Shown here piece after piece: positions 8,418 through 16,561 of a stretch of DNA of 52,883 nucleotides. The DNA is from Bacteroidota bacterium (GTDB taxonomy: Bacteria > Bacteroidota > Bacteroidia > Bacteroidales > B39-G9), in assembly GCA_015222055.1 (NCBI GenBank), contig JADFUR010000096.1:1-52883 (forward strand), given 5' to 3'. The stretch's first letter is position 1. The number at the start of each line of letters is the position of its first letter. The translations under genes and the position numbers were made by a program. The notes under the pieces are model-generated. The model was not told the origin of the DNA. It made no database searches and worked only from the letters and a program-made list of their open reading frames with translations.

Positions 8418-9231
8418 TTGCTTTATAATTTAGAGTTAAATTATCATCAGTAATAACAAGATAACCTGCATTAGGAACTACTTTACCGTCAACAATTGAA
8501 TAATCGTTTGCAGCAAATCGGCTTTCACAAGATTTCACAACTGGAATATCAATTCCATCGGTTGCTTGTAAAGCATCAACCAGACTTGCAGGTATGAATT
8601 CGCCATCAAATGGGATATTTTTAATAAAATTCTTTATAGTATCTTTTGCCGGTTCTTGGCTCGAATCGGTTAATAATTTGCCATCTTCATCTATAACTAA
8701 AGGATTGTACCATATATCCATATTAAGACGTAAATCATCACCAACATCGCTAACGATATTGATTTTAACACCGGCATCTTTAACCGTTTTAATGTATTCT
8801 TCAAAAGGAGTTATTTCATCAGGATTGGCAGTACTCAATGGCGCTAATTCATCGCCATCATCTTTAGCAACCTTCATAAACAAAATACCATTAATTTCGT
8901 CAACAGCAGCGTGTGCAATTATTTGTGCATCTTCATCAATAGGCTCGTAATAATCGGCATCAGGAACTAAGGCGTTACCATGTTCAAATTCTTTTGCCTT
9001 ATCGGCATACCATAACAGGTTATGTGTCTTTTTTGTTGCCAAAATTTCGTTTACTTCACTTTTATGCTCGTCAAATAGAGTTTCGTGCATCCACAATGCA
9101 GCTGCAATCACAAAGCTAAAGAGCCTGTAAATAGAAATTTTGCTCGTGCTATATAATTTTACATTCAATACCGGATCTGCTGCAATAGCATCCATTATCT
9201 CTTGTTGAATTTCCGTTACTGTTCTTGCCAT
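8404..9231 (-). CDS. baseplate J-like protein (Mu gp47 type)
   Basis: This is the wedge component of the contractile-tail baseplate. The 275 residues begin MARTVTEIQQEIMDAIAADP, the usual N-terminal helix of the Bacteroidota J-like family. A helical hydrophobic segment (SIYRLFSFVIAAALWMHETLFD) and a beta-rich wedge domain ending in DNLTLNYKAN follow. It lies between the LysM protein and the gpI-position protein, overlapping the latter by 14 bp. Confidence 0.85.
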   Translation of the reverse strand: MARTVTEIQQEIMDAIAADPVLNVKLYSTSKISIYRLFSFVIAAALWMHETLFDEHKSEVNEILATKKTHNLLWYADKAKEFEHGNALVPDADYYEPIDEDAQIIAHAAVDEINGILFMKVAKDDGDELAPLSTANPDEITPFEEYIKTVKDAGVKINIVSDVGDDLRLNMDIWYNPLVIDEDGKLLTDSSQEPAKDTIKNFIKNIPFDGEFIPASLVDALQATDGIDIPVVKSCESRFAANDYSIVDGKVVPNAGYLVITDDNLTLNYKANVRG

Positions 9232-9232
9232 A

Positions 9233-9736
9233 TTATCCTATTCTAAAATTGTTTTCAATTGCCCAATAACCAATACCTTCAAGCACCGGTTCTGCACCTA
9301 CTATAATATCACTACCTGTTACAGGTTTAGATTTAGCAGCAAAATAATTATATACTAATTTGTCAATAACATCGCCGGTAGTATTGATTGAAGTGCCTGC
9401 GTTTATTTTTGTCGATAGACTATAATTGTTGTTTTTAATTATGTTAAAAATACCTTCAATAGTTCCGAATTCCTGAATTGATATATCAAATATATTTTGC
9501 CCTGATAATGTTGCAACAAAATTTTTTTGTTCTTGTTTAATTTGCTCATAACTAATACCTTGAAATTCTGAATAATCTGCAGTATCATCAATTATTAATT
9601 CAGAACCCGGTGCCACATAACTTGAAAAGCTTAAATCATTATCTTTAGTGAGATTAAAGATGCCAGAGATGTTGCCATATTCTCGAATGGCAACATCTAT
9701 AATTGTTTCTCCTGTATGTAACTCAGTTGTTGGCAT
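9233..9736 (-). CDS. LysM-like tail protein with two repeats
   Basis: Two LysM-type units are visible in 167 residues. The first is GETIIDVAIREYGNISGIFN ending PGSELII, at about 8-50. The second is GQNIFDISIQEFGTIEGIFN, at about 78-125. Similar proteins stabilise the hub or baseplate in contractile tails (P2 gpX, T4 gp53) or bind peptidoglycan during entry. It sits between the holin-like gene and baseplate J, 1 bp from each, consistent with a tail component. Confidence 0.82.
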   Translation of the reverse strand: MPTTELHTGETIIDVAIREYGNISGIFNLTKDNDLSFSSYVAPGSELIIDDTADYSEFQGISYEQIKQEQKNFVATLSGQNIFDISIQEFGTIEGIFNIIKNNNYSLSTKINAGTSINTTGDVIDKLVYNYFAAKSKPVTGSDIIVGAEPVLEGIGYWAIENNFRIG

Positions 9737-10138
9737 CTATTTTTTATTTTCTTTTTTTTCTTCTTTTTTTAATGAAAATCCTTTCAGATAATAACCACCA
9801 AAAAAGAACACAAGCACCATTATGAACCCTGATGATAAAGGCGAATCAAAAATCAATTCTTTAATTGTTGATACTTCTACTTTCAGCAACGACAGCACAA
9901 CTAACAGCAATAACATTAACAGATAAGTCGAAATAATACTTATCGAAATAAAACGCCTGGTTTTACTCCTAACTGTGCTCTCAGAGAGAGTGTCTTTTGC
10001 AAATACAGCTACCTTATCGGCAAGAAGCATGTTTAATTCTGATTTTTCTTGCTGTGTAAAAGCAAGTTTATCAACTCCGGAACTTATTGTGTCAAACACT
10101 TTACCGGCATCTAATTTTCCTTTGAATAATTTTATCAT
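9737..10138 (-). CDS. holin (3TM/GTA-type) candidate
   Basis: The 133-residue protein has a helical N-terminus (LDAGKVFDTISSGVDKLAFT), two strong hydrophobic segments (about 64-86 and 102-120), and a lysine-glutamate-rich tail. This matches the Holin_3TM (PF11351) pattern. It overlaps the amidase gene by 38 bp in another frame, the usual holin-endolysin pairing. It would form the membrane lesion that releases or activates the endolysin. Confidence 0.8.
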   Translation of the reverse strand: MIKLFKGKLDAGKVFDTISSGVDKLAFTQQEKSELNMLLADKVAVFAKDTLSESTVRSKTRRFISISIISTYLLMLLLLVVLSLLKVEVSTIKELIFDSPLSSGFIMVLVFFFGGYYLKGFSLKKEEKKENKK

Positions 10139-10715
10139 AATTGTTTTTTAAATATGAATTTATTGCATCAAAATGAAGCTTAGCAATAACATTTCTACCA
10201 TAATTAGACATTATAAAACGGCAGTCTCTTTCCGTGTCCATAAATAAATTTTCCGTGAGCACTGCAGGACATTTTGTTTTTCTAAGCATATAAAATCGTG
10301 CTTCCTTATCTGCATCACCATCCGAAAAATCTGAACGTAATTTAAATTTGGATAAATTTTTAATCGCGCTTTTTACAAAAAAGTCAGCAATTACATCACT
10401 TTCTGTTTCACCTGGGCTTGTAAAAATTTCCCAGCCAGAACCTCCCCCTGCATTTGCATGAATTGAGACCAAAAAACATTTTTTTTCTTGCTCATAAATT
10501 TTATTAATTCGTCTAACTCTTTCGGGTAACGATATGTCTATTTCTTCAGGGACAATCATTTTGCAATCAATCCCGTTTATCTGCAATAATTTAAAAAGCC
10601 TCTTGGCAACATCTCTGTTAAATTCAAATTCAAACAATTGAGTTCCATCAGACCAAATTGGACTTCTCTTACCAGGAGTATCATTTCCGTGCCCATTATC
10701 AATTAAAATATCCAT
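10101..10715 (-). CDS. endolysin, N-acetylmuramoyl-L-alanine amidase (Amidase_3)
   Basis: This zinc amidase cuts the bond between MurNAc and the stem peptide. The 204 residues hold the four Amidase_3 positions: H9 in DNGHG, an acidic ligand near E31 in EFEFNRDV, H86 in SIHANAGGGSG, and the catalytic E155 in LTENLF. There is no signal peptide, so export depends on the adjacent holin. It overlaps the holin gene by 38 bp and follows the gp25-like gene by 1 bp. Confidence 0.92.
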   Translation of the reverse strand: MDILIDNGHGNDTPGKRSPIWSDGTQLFEFEFNRDVAKRLFKLLQINGIDCKMIVPEEIDISLPERVRRINKIYEQEKKCFLVSIHANAGGGSGWEIFTSPGETESDVIADFFVKSAIKNLSKFKLRSDFSDGDADKEARFYMLRKTKCPAVLTENLFMDTERDCRFIMSNYGRNVIAKLHFDAINSYLKNNYDKIIQRKIRCR

Positions 10716-10716
10716 A

Positions 10717-11019
10717 TCAATAATTATTTGTATAATCTAAATTAAATTCGCCGTTATCTTCAACACTAAAATTACTTGCCTTATAACCGTCATTTTCGAG
10801 CTGCACAATAATCTCACGTCTCATCGACCGCAATGAAGCATTCTGCGTTTTGAGCCAATGAATTAGTCCAACACCAATCACCGGCGATTCCTTATAAGAT
10901 CCTTTTGTGCTAACAAGTAACAGATCTACATTTTGAGCATCACTATTACCACTTGTAAAATCACCATTTTCACAAATTAGATCTCTATTTTCATCTAATA
11001 TAAAATCTTGCCTTGTCAT
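10717..11019 (-). CDS. baseplate wedge protein, gp25/gpW-like
   Basis: This 100-residue protein has the family's plan: a short acidic N-terminus, then QNVDLLLVSTKGSYKESPVIG, then a helix ending REIIVQLENDGY. The KG..(S)P..G.G pattern is characteristic of GPW/gp25 and Mu gp46-type proteins, the core of the baseplate wedge. It shares one base with the upstream spike gene (11019). Confidence 0.8.
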   Translation of the reverse strand: MTRQDFILDENRDLICENGDFTSGNSDAQNVDLLLVSTKGSYKESPVIGVGLIHWLKTQNASLRSMRREIIVQLENDGYKASNFSVEDNGEFNLDYTNNY

Positions 11020-11519
11020 TAATGTTTAATTTTTTCATTTTCAATATCTTCAACCACGGTATTAACAAATTCAGGATTTGTTGCAACATCTACAGTTGTA
11101 GGAGTTGGTGTTCCTCCGGCATTAACATATAGATGCTGATGTGACTTCATCTTATCTTCAAGTTGATTAACTTTATCGACCAATTCACTAATCTTTATTA
11201 ATCCACCATTTTCACCACCATTAATTATGATCTCATCAATGTCGGTGGTTGAGAGCAAAAAAGCATCAGTAGGATTATTTTCAATCATTGCACAAAGCAC
11301 TTTACTGCCTATTGTTGGATAAATAGTAATAACTTTAGTACCGGCTTCAAGCACGGAATTTAATCGCACATTAAGCAGTTCTGGCAAATCTCCACGGTCA
11401 ACATTGCAAATATTTTTATCTTTATCAATGCTAATCACAGAACCTTCAGTTATAAATAGATGTGTATTATCTTTTATAATTTTCAAAACTGCTCTCTCAA
11501 ATGATGTTAATGCACTCAT
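11019..11519 (-). CDS. baseplate spike protein, gpV/gp45-like
   Basis: The 166 residues show an N-terminal helix and an OB-fold-like part (TEGSVISIDKDKNICNVD to about 95). A short linker helix (LVDKVNQLEDKMKSHQHLYV) and a Gly/Thr/Pro-rich segment follow. This is the layout of membrane-piercing spikes, which form trimers under the hub. HQH near residue 127-129 may bind a metal at the trimer axis. It lies between the hub and wedge genes. Confidence 0.82.
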   Translation of the reverse strand: MSALTSFERAVLKIIKDNTHLFITEGSVISIDKDKNICNVDRGDLPELLNVRLNSVLEAGTKVITIYPTIGSKVLCAMIENNPTDAFLLSTTDIDEIIINGGENGGLIKISELVDKVNQLEDKMKSHQHLYVNAGGTPTPTTVDVATNPEFVNTVVEDIENEKIKH

Positions 11520-11522
11520 ATT

Positions 11523-12473
11523 TTATACTTTAAAACTTAAAGTGTTTATGCGTTCAAATCCGATTGTTAATCCATATCTTATAATTGTTTTTTCTATAAG
11601 ATAATCGCCTTCACGGTCTGCCTGGTCTTCATCAATAATTGATAATGTATCACCTGCATGTGTGCGAGGCATTGCATAACCTTTTATTGTGCCGGAATAA
11701 CCGTCATAACTCAATTTATTATATGTTTTTTCAGCAATTTCTTTTAACTCGCTTTCGCTAATATTGCCAAAATTAAGCGTTCGCAAACTTGCCTGTGGGT
11801 CAGTGCTTCCAGTTTCGTAAGTTATTTTTTTGCCTGTTCGTTGGTTTGCAATTGCTTTAATCTTAATCTTCACATCTTCAGCACGATGATATTTTAAATT
11901 GTTTTTTTTAATATTATTCCCAAATTTATATGTGAATTTATCACCGGTTCCTCTTACATCAAATGCAAATTGGCAATTAAGAGTAGATCCTTTAATGTAT
12001 GTGAAAAAACCATACTGCTCTTGCAACGCTCTCAAAACTTTGTAAGAGCTAACATTGTTGATTTCAAATGCCCCAAGGTTAACATCAGGGGCATTAATAG
12101 TGTAATCTTTTGCGATATAATTGAGCACTTCAAGTAGAGTAACCTTTTCCCAACTGTTTTTAAAACTATTGAGCTTTAGCGGATAAAAATTATCATCAAT
12201 ATGTAAAATCATTGGTGCATCACTTTCTATTTGCCCCAAGAACCCGGTAAATTCTTCATAATATTTACCTCCGGTTCCTAATTCAATAGTTGCCTTTTGT
12301 CCTGATGCCAGATAATCTAATACACTCTTACCTGCTAATTTCTTATAATTGCGAGGTAGAGTAATAATTGCTACATCACCCATTTCTTTAACACTCTCAG
12401 TTATAATAACTTTATTAACGTTGTTAAAAACAACATCTCCAATAGTTATACGGGCATTTGGTTCGTAGTACAT
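11523..12473 (-). CDS. tail hub protein, gpD/gp44-like
   Basis: The 316 residues match the late-control-D family (T4 gp27-type hub). Visible are the N-terminal beta domain (RITIGDVVFNNVNKVIITES), the LLEVLNYIAKDY helix, and the C-terminal barrel ending with YAMPRTHAGDTLSIID, YLIEKTIIRYG and RINTLSFKV. The hub trimer connects the tail tube to the spike encoded immediately downstream. Confidence 0.86.
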   Translation of the reverse strand: MYYEPNARITIGDVVFNNVNKVIITESVKEMGDVAIITLPRNYKKLAGKSVLDYLASGQKATIELGTGGKYYEEFTGFLGQIESDAPMILHIDDNFYPLKLNSFKNSWEKVTLLEVLNYIAKDYTINAPDVNLGAFEINNVSSYKVLRALQEQYGFFTYIKGSTLNCQFAFDVRGTGDKFTYKFGNNIKKNNLKYHRAEDVKIKIKAIANQRTGKKITYETGSTDPQASLRTLNFGNISESELKEIAEKTYNKLSYDGYSGTIKGYAMPRTHAGDTLSIIDEDQADREGDYLIEKTIIRYGLTIGFERINTLSFKV

Positions 12474-12475
12474 AA

Positions 12476-13123
12476 TTACTGTATTAAGAATTCTGCTGAT
12501 TCAACACTAATTGCATTCACCGAGAACTTAATTGTATCGACATAACCTTCAACAAAATCAAGTTTAAAACCGCTGTTAAAAAAAACTTCAGTTATCCCAA
12601 GGTCGTTAAATATATCTCCAATAGCTTTATATGTTCCCGGAGCTTCAAACATTGTATGAATTTCATTTAATAGATCACCGGGATATGCATGCTCTTCCAC
12701 ATCAACTAATATGCCTTGTATTTTAATTTCATAAGGCTTATTGCCAAAGTTTTCGATTACATCGTGATTACTGCGGTCGATAGATGTACGAACCACATGT
12801 TTGCCACGTGAAAAACTTATCATTGGAGGAGGTGCTAAGAACCTGCGATTAATAGGTTTTTTTGTTTGAAACGGCAATGCAGGTGTTCCATTTTCCAACT
12901 GGTCAAGTCCAAACATATATACATCACCTGTAACATTATTTTCAAACATCATTTCGGCAAAGCTACTTTCAGATTCGCCGTAACTGTTAACATTAAGAAA
13001 ATATTTAAGGGGAACAAATCCCATAGAGAGCAAACGAGGTGCAATCTTTACTGCAGTATAACCAAATGCACTGTTATACCTTTCAAAAATATCATTTACG
13101 CTAATTCGTGTTGCTATTGCCAT
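12476..13123 (-). CDS. DUF6046-like phage tail protein
   Basis: The 215 residues include PINRRFLAPPPMISFSRGKH and YEIKIQGILVD, which are typical of a Bacteroidota phage tail family I associate with DUF6046. Its place between the tail chaperone and the hub is that of Mu gp43-type adaptor proteins. Its ATG (13121-13123) lies inside the frameshifted extension of the preceding gene, which ends at 13101, a 23-bp overlap. Confidence 0.75.
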   Translation of the reverse strand: MAIATRISVNDIFERYNSAFGYTAVKIAPRLLSMGFVPLKYFLNVNSYGESESSFAEMMFENNVTGDVYMFGLDQLENGTPALPFQTKKPINRRFLAPPPMISFSRGKHVVRTSIDRSNHDVIENFGNKPYEIKIQGILVDVEEHAYPGDLLNEIHTMFEAPGTYKAIGDIFNDLGITEVFFNSGFKLDFVEGYVDTIKFSVNAISVESAEFLIQ

Positions 13124-13687
13124 GTTCTTTTGTTCCTAAAATTCCTTTTTCTGCTAACCATTCTATCTGCCTCATTTTCTCAAACCATATATCATCCGAT
13201 AATTGTTCCGGATATGGTATGTGAAAATAGAAGCTCATCAGCGCATTACCCTGCCTGAGATAGTTACTAACCCAACGTTTATTGCTATCATCGTCGTTTA
13301 CTATATCAATAGCCGGGTAACACGCTATAAGTTTTTTATTATTGCTTTTTGGATTGGCAAAATTTCTGCGATTGCATTAAAAGCAGCAAGAAATTTATCG
13401 TCATTAACAAGCACTTCATCTTTGTTTGATAAAACACAAGCTTTAATCAATATCTCTTTTGCTTTATTAGGACTCTTGTCAAGCCACTTTTCAAACTCAC
13501 CCATAGTGTTGCGGTCTGGAACTCTAACTACAATGTCGAATGTCGGAAAATCATCGGAACTAAGTGTAGCGAGCTTCACTTTTTTGACACCATAACGCTC
13601 TTTCCATGCATTTACCATTTCAATTGTAACGCCTTCAGGTAACTCAATTAATTTTTCTTTAATTACTTTGTTTTCATTTTCAGCCAT
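13101..13687 (-). CDS. tail assembly chaperone, -1 frameshift product (GT-type)
   Basis: Slippage of -1 at 13331-13337 fuses the first 119 residues of the chaperone to a 76-residue extension in the overlapping frame. The extension reads LIACYPAIDIVNDDDSNKRW and ends GTKEHGNSNTN at TAG 13101. It has no ATG until its middle, yet its composition is clearly coding (WFEKMRQIEWLAEKG). The total is about 195 residues. In lambda and many tailed phages this G/GT frameshift yields a minor form that links tube protein and tape measure during tail assembly. Confidence 0.85.
13325..13687 (-). CDS. tail assembly chaperone (G-type, unshifted product)
   Basis: This 120-residue acidic protein is encoded just after the tail tube. 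I place the start at the ATG 13685-13687 (MAENENKVIKEKLIEL). The longer frame reaching 13726 would be read from inside a terminator-like hairpin. The 0-frame stop TAG (13325-13327) lies one codon past the slippery heptamer. The protein likely coats the tape measure during tail assembly. The tape measure gene is on the other late operon, at 24099. Confidence 0.85.
   Translation of the reverse strand: MAENENKVIKEKLIELPEGVTIEMVNAWKERYGVKKVKLATLSSDDFPTFDIVVRVPDRNTMGEFEKWLDKSPNKAKEILIKACVLSNKDEVLVNDDKFLAAFNAIAEILPIQKAIIKNL
13331..13337 (-). promoter_or_regulatory. -1 ribosomal frameshift site A AAA AAC
   Basis: The 0-frame reads ATA AAA AAC TTA TAG. The heptamer A AAA AAC is a canonical slippery sequence. 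A -1 slip continues as CTT ATA GCG into the extension. A weak downstream stem (ATAGC/GCTAT) could assist. Confidence 0.85.
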
Positions 13688-13704
13688 GATAATATTTTTT
13701 TTAC

Positions 13705-13744
13705 AAAACAAGCCTCTCAAAACCATGAGAGAGAGGCTTGTTTT
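13705..13744 (-). terminator. hairpin between tail tube and chaperone genes
   Basis: The perfect 14-bp stem AAAACAAGCCTCTC (13705-13718) and GAGAGGCTTGTTTT (13731-13744) has a 12-nt loop. Read leftward it ends in GTTTT. It probably acts as a partial terminator that keeps tube protein in excess over downstream tail proteins. Confidence 0.75.
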
Positions 13745-13758
13745 AATTTAATTTGTAT

Positions 13759-14172
13759 TTATACATTGTTATAATCAATATCAAGAACAAATAGCGTAAA
13801 CTGCTTTTTCAAGTCCATGTCTCCGCCAACTTCTCTGCCTTGATTTTGAAATTTCACAGTTAGTGTATCATTAATAATGTCATTTTCCTCATTAACGATT
13901 GTAACATTAATATCGAAAGGTTTAATTTTGAGCAAACTACCTTTTGCAGCTTTCTCAATTGCACTTGTACTTGCCAAACGCAATGTCATAGTAGCAGTTT
14001 CATTTATCTTACCCATGCTATATGAAGTTTTTTTATTACTTCCAAGGCTAAAATTTGCCAGATGTTCCTGATCAGTATTGTAAGTAAATTCAGTTACTTC
14101 GTAACTTATGCTTCCAAACATTGAGATGTGAACATCACCACTGTCGTATGCTTTACCGTTTCTAAAAATCAT
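13759..14172 (-). CDS. tail tube protein
   Basis: The 137 residues are beta-rich, beginning MIFRNGKAYDSGDVHISMFG and ending FTLFVLDIDYNN, as expected for a contractile-tail inner tube protein. It follows the sheath gene by 2 bp and precedes a strong hairpin and the frameshifting chaperone, the canonical order sheath-tube-chaperone. Confidence 0.86.
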   Translation of the reverse strand: MIFRNGKAYDSGDVHISMFGSISYEVTEFTYNTDQEHLANFSLGSNKKTSYSMGKINETATMTLRLASTSAIEKAAKGSLLKIKPFDINVTIVNEENDIINDTLTVKFQNQGREVGGDMDLKKQFTLFVLDIDYNNV

Positions 14173-14174
14173 AA

Positions 14175-15464
14175 TTATAAGGTTTTCTTAATATTAATAG
14201 TTCCTCTTATTTGCCCAATTGTTCCAGTTGAAACCATTGTAAAGGATACGGTTAATTGCTTATCACCGGTAAGCAAATCAGAATCGGGGTCAACAATTGC
14301 TTCGCCTCCTGAAATTTCACCGTTTGCAAGCATCTCATAAAACGCTTGGTTTGCAATGCCCTCAAAATATTTAACCATACCGGTTGTGAGTTTACCAGTT
14401 GAAGTATCAACAGGAACTGTTGATTTAACTTTTGGCAATAAATATTGTCGGATAAGCCTTGCGAGTTTATTTTGTGCTGCACCCAATGCAATAGTATGCA
14501 CATTCATATTGTCATCAGCATCTATAATTATCGGGGCACATACATGGTCATCATTCCATCTATAACCGGAAATTCCGGTATATGATATTGCAAAAATATA
14601 ACCTTTATCGTTTATCGTTTGCAAATCATCCTCTCGTGCGATTATTTTGGTATGGTCACTCAAACCTGCAGTAAGCCAAACCAGACGTTTTGTGTCGCTC
14701 AAATCAAGATTATTCACATCTCCCTCTTCGCCAACTTCTCCAATATTATAGTTAACCTGAATTCTTGCTCGTGTGCCAAGCATGGTTCCTATATCAGCAT
14801 AAGTTTTTGAATTTCCTTCCAATGCTTCAGCAAAGTTCCAATCTTGGCCAATGCATATAGAAACATTGTTGTAAGGAATAACAACATCTGATATTTCGAT
14901 ACCTCGTAAATCAAGATAAGAAGCTGCTAAACCGTTTATCCCTCTACCTTCAATAACCACATTTAATGGTCTGTCTGTCTCAAATGACCAATCGTGAAGT
15001 GTTTGAGCTAATGGAATTGCTTCCCTAACTATATCTTCTAAGCCATCAACATAAATGGGTGTGTAATCTGACTGTGGACTATATCCCACAGCAAGATAAC
15101 GAATTTCGCCATCGGCACCTGCAACTAAAGCATGACCATGATCGGTAATCATGTCAGCCATATCTTTAGTCACAAGAGCGGCCATAAAATATAGCTTAGT
15201 TCCTTCGCCTGCCATCCTGTAAAATTCCGAAATATGACGATACACTCGCACATCATTGTCAACATCGTAGGCAGCATTAATACCATGATCCTCGGCATCT
15301 TTCAATTTTTCGAAAAGATACACTTCGCCATTTACTATTCCGGTTATTCCTGTAGCAACCTCAATGGCGGGAGCGTTAATTAGCAATGCAGATACACCGT
15401 CAAGATTTTCAACGCTTGCACCAACACTACCTTTTTCTACAATAACACCTCGAATATTACTCAT
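14175..15464 (-). CDS. contractile tail sheath protein (DUF2586-like)
   Basis: The 429-residue protein forms the outer contractile cylinder. The N-terminus VEKGSVGASVENLDGVSALL, the central GRGINGLAASYLDLRG, and the C-terminal SFTMVSTGTIGQIRGTINIK are typical of the DUF2586 sheath family in Bacteroidota Mu-like phages. The C-terminal strand is the part that makes inter-subunit contacts in sheaths. The start overlaps the preceding gene by 8 bp. Confidence 0.9.
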   Translation of the reverse strand: MSNIRGVIVEKGSVGASVENLDGVSALLINAPAIEVATGITGIVNGEVYLFEKLKDAEDHGINAAYDVDNDVRVYRHISEFYRMAGEGTKLYFMAALVTKDMADMITDHGHALVAGADGEIRYLAVGYSPQSDYTPIYVDGLEDIVREAIPLAQTLHDWSFETDRPLNVVIEGRGINGLAASYLDLRGIEISDVVIPYNNVSICIGQDWNFAEALEGNSKTYADIGTMLGTRARIQVNYNIGEVGEEGDVNNLDLSDTKRLVWLTAGLSDHTKIIAREDDLQTINDKGYIFAISYTGISGYRWNDDHVCAPIIIDADDNMNVHTIALGAAQNKLARLIRQYLLPKVKSTVPVDTSTGKLTTGMVKYFEGIANQAFYEMLANGEISGGEAIVDPDSDLLTGDKQLTVSFTMVSTGTIGQIRGTINIKKTL

Positions 15465-15843
15465 ATCTATTTGTTATAATAATTAAATTTTCACGAGTGA
15501 TTTTTTTACCTTTGTTTTTGCCATCTTCAGACAAATCAGCAAGGTTTTTAGTTAAGAAATATGCACCTTTCGAGTTAACAAAGAGTTCATCAACATTATA
15601 CTTATCCATCATCGACAACTCTCTCATTGCTCTAACAAATTTCTTATCAGATTTTAAGAACTTTTGCTTTTCGCTTTCTTCCTTTTCTTTGTTTAATTCA
15701 AGCAATTGCTTTGTAATATTATCAATTGCTTTGCCTGCATCCGCTTTTTCCTGCTCATTTGCAGCATTTTTCAACTTAGTATTGGCTTCCTTCAAAGCTT
15801 TTTCTAAGCTTGCTATTTTTTTTATATAATTTGTTTTTACCAT
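15457..15843 (-). CDS. coiled-coil phage protein of unknown function
   Basis: The 128 residues form a predicted coiled coil in the first half (YIKKIASLEKALKEANTKLK to about residue 62). A compact C-terminal part with MRELSMMDKYNVDELFVNSK follows. It lies between the XhlA-like protein and the sheath. Mu encodes short proteins such as gp38 at the same place. No domain is recognised. It overlaps the sheath start by 8 bp. Confidence 0.7.
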   Translation of the reverse strand: MVKTNYIKKIASLEKALKEANTKLKNAANEQEKADAGKAIDNITKQLLELNKEKEESEKQKFLKSDKKFVRAMRELSMMDKYNVDELFVNSKGAYFLTKNLADLSEDGKNKGKKITRENLIIITNRYE

Positions 15844-15844
15844 A

Positions 15845-16084
15845 CTATTTAATGAGTTTAAAAAAATTAATAATTAAAGTCAAAATTACAGAGCCAACAC
15901 CAAATGCACCTGAAACTACAACCATGCGGGTTTCTATTTTAGCAACTCGCAGCCTTAGCTCAGACGTTTCCTTTTTCAAATCACGTAAATCATCACGCAC
16001 ATTTTCCATTTGGTCAGATAAGCGGATAAGAAGCTCACGCTGTGTGAGTTTATTCTTATCCACTATCTCATCCTGACTGTTCAT
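15845..16084 (-). CDS. small membrane protein, XhlA-like
   Basis: The 79 residues have an amphipathic helical N-terminal part (NVRDDLRDLKKETSELRLRV) followed by one transmembrane helix at the C-terminus (about 55-76). This is the layout of hemolysin XhlA (PF10779), a membrane-associated lysis accessory. A second lysis component or a membrane tether for head or tail assembly are both possible. It lies 1 bp upstream of the coiled-coil gene. Confidence 0.65.
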   Translation of the reverse strand: MNSQDEIVDKNKLTQRELLIRLSDQMENVRDDLRDLKKETSELRLRVAKIETRMVVVSGAFGVGSVILTLIINFFKLIK

Positions 16085-16093
16085 AGTTTGCGT

Positions 16094-16561
16094 TTATTGT
16101 GAAATATTTACATGGGTTTTTCCAAAAATAGCTCTAGTCGCAGAACCGTTTCCTGTTAATGAACCTTTTAAAAATCTCCAGCCTAATGAAGAACCACTCA
16201 ACATTATAGTTGTATCTCCAGTTATAGACCAAATTTGTGATGCAATGCTAGTATAGTTAACAGCATCCATAGAGCCATACAGAGTAAACACACATGTGCT
16301 ATCAGCATATACCTTAACTGCACTCATCTGCATTTGAACGCTGTATTTATACGGTTTTGCAACCTTAAAAACTTTTGATACTGTTGATACACCGTTAATT
16401 GTATCTGCATCAGTTGTCCAAGCTGTACGATAAGTATCAGCTTTGTCAAATCTTACATCGTAAGATTGTGACTTTGCTGTGTTTGCTGTAAAAACAGCAA
16501 ACACAAACAATAAAATAATTTTAAATAAATTTTTCAGAATATTTTTTTTACACGTTAGCAC
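16094..16561 (-). CDS. secreted protein encoded between capsid and tail genes
   Basis: The 155 residues begin with a convincing signal peptide: basic MLTCKKNILKNLFK, a hydrophobic core, and cleavage after NTAKSQ. The mature part is beta-rich (SVQMQMSAVKVYADSTCVFT, LYGSMDAVNYTSIA). The start overlaps the capsid gene by 14 bp, so it is co-translated with it. A cleaved export signal is unusual in a virion morphogenesis operon. It could be a surface decoration assembled at the membrane or a lysogenic-conversion factor. No family is recognised. Confidence 0.72.
   Translation of the reverse strand: MLTCKKNILKNLFKIILLFVFAVFTANTAKSQSYDVRFDKADTYRTAWTTDADTINGVSTVSKVFKVAKPYKYSVQMQMSAVKVYADSTCVFTLYGSMDAVNYTSIASQIWSITGDTTIMLSGSSLGWRFLKGSLTGNGSATRAIFGKTHVNISQ

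Noticed and set aside
12866-13595. two plus-strand frames of 130 codons each
   Set aside because: They are antisense to the DUF6046-like gene and the chaperone frameshift region, which explain the sequence better.
13688-13726. upstream start of the tail chaperone at 13726
   Set aside because: These codons lie inside a perfect 14-bp terminator-like hairpin. MAENENK at 13687 is the natural start.
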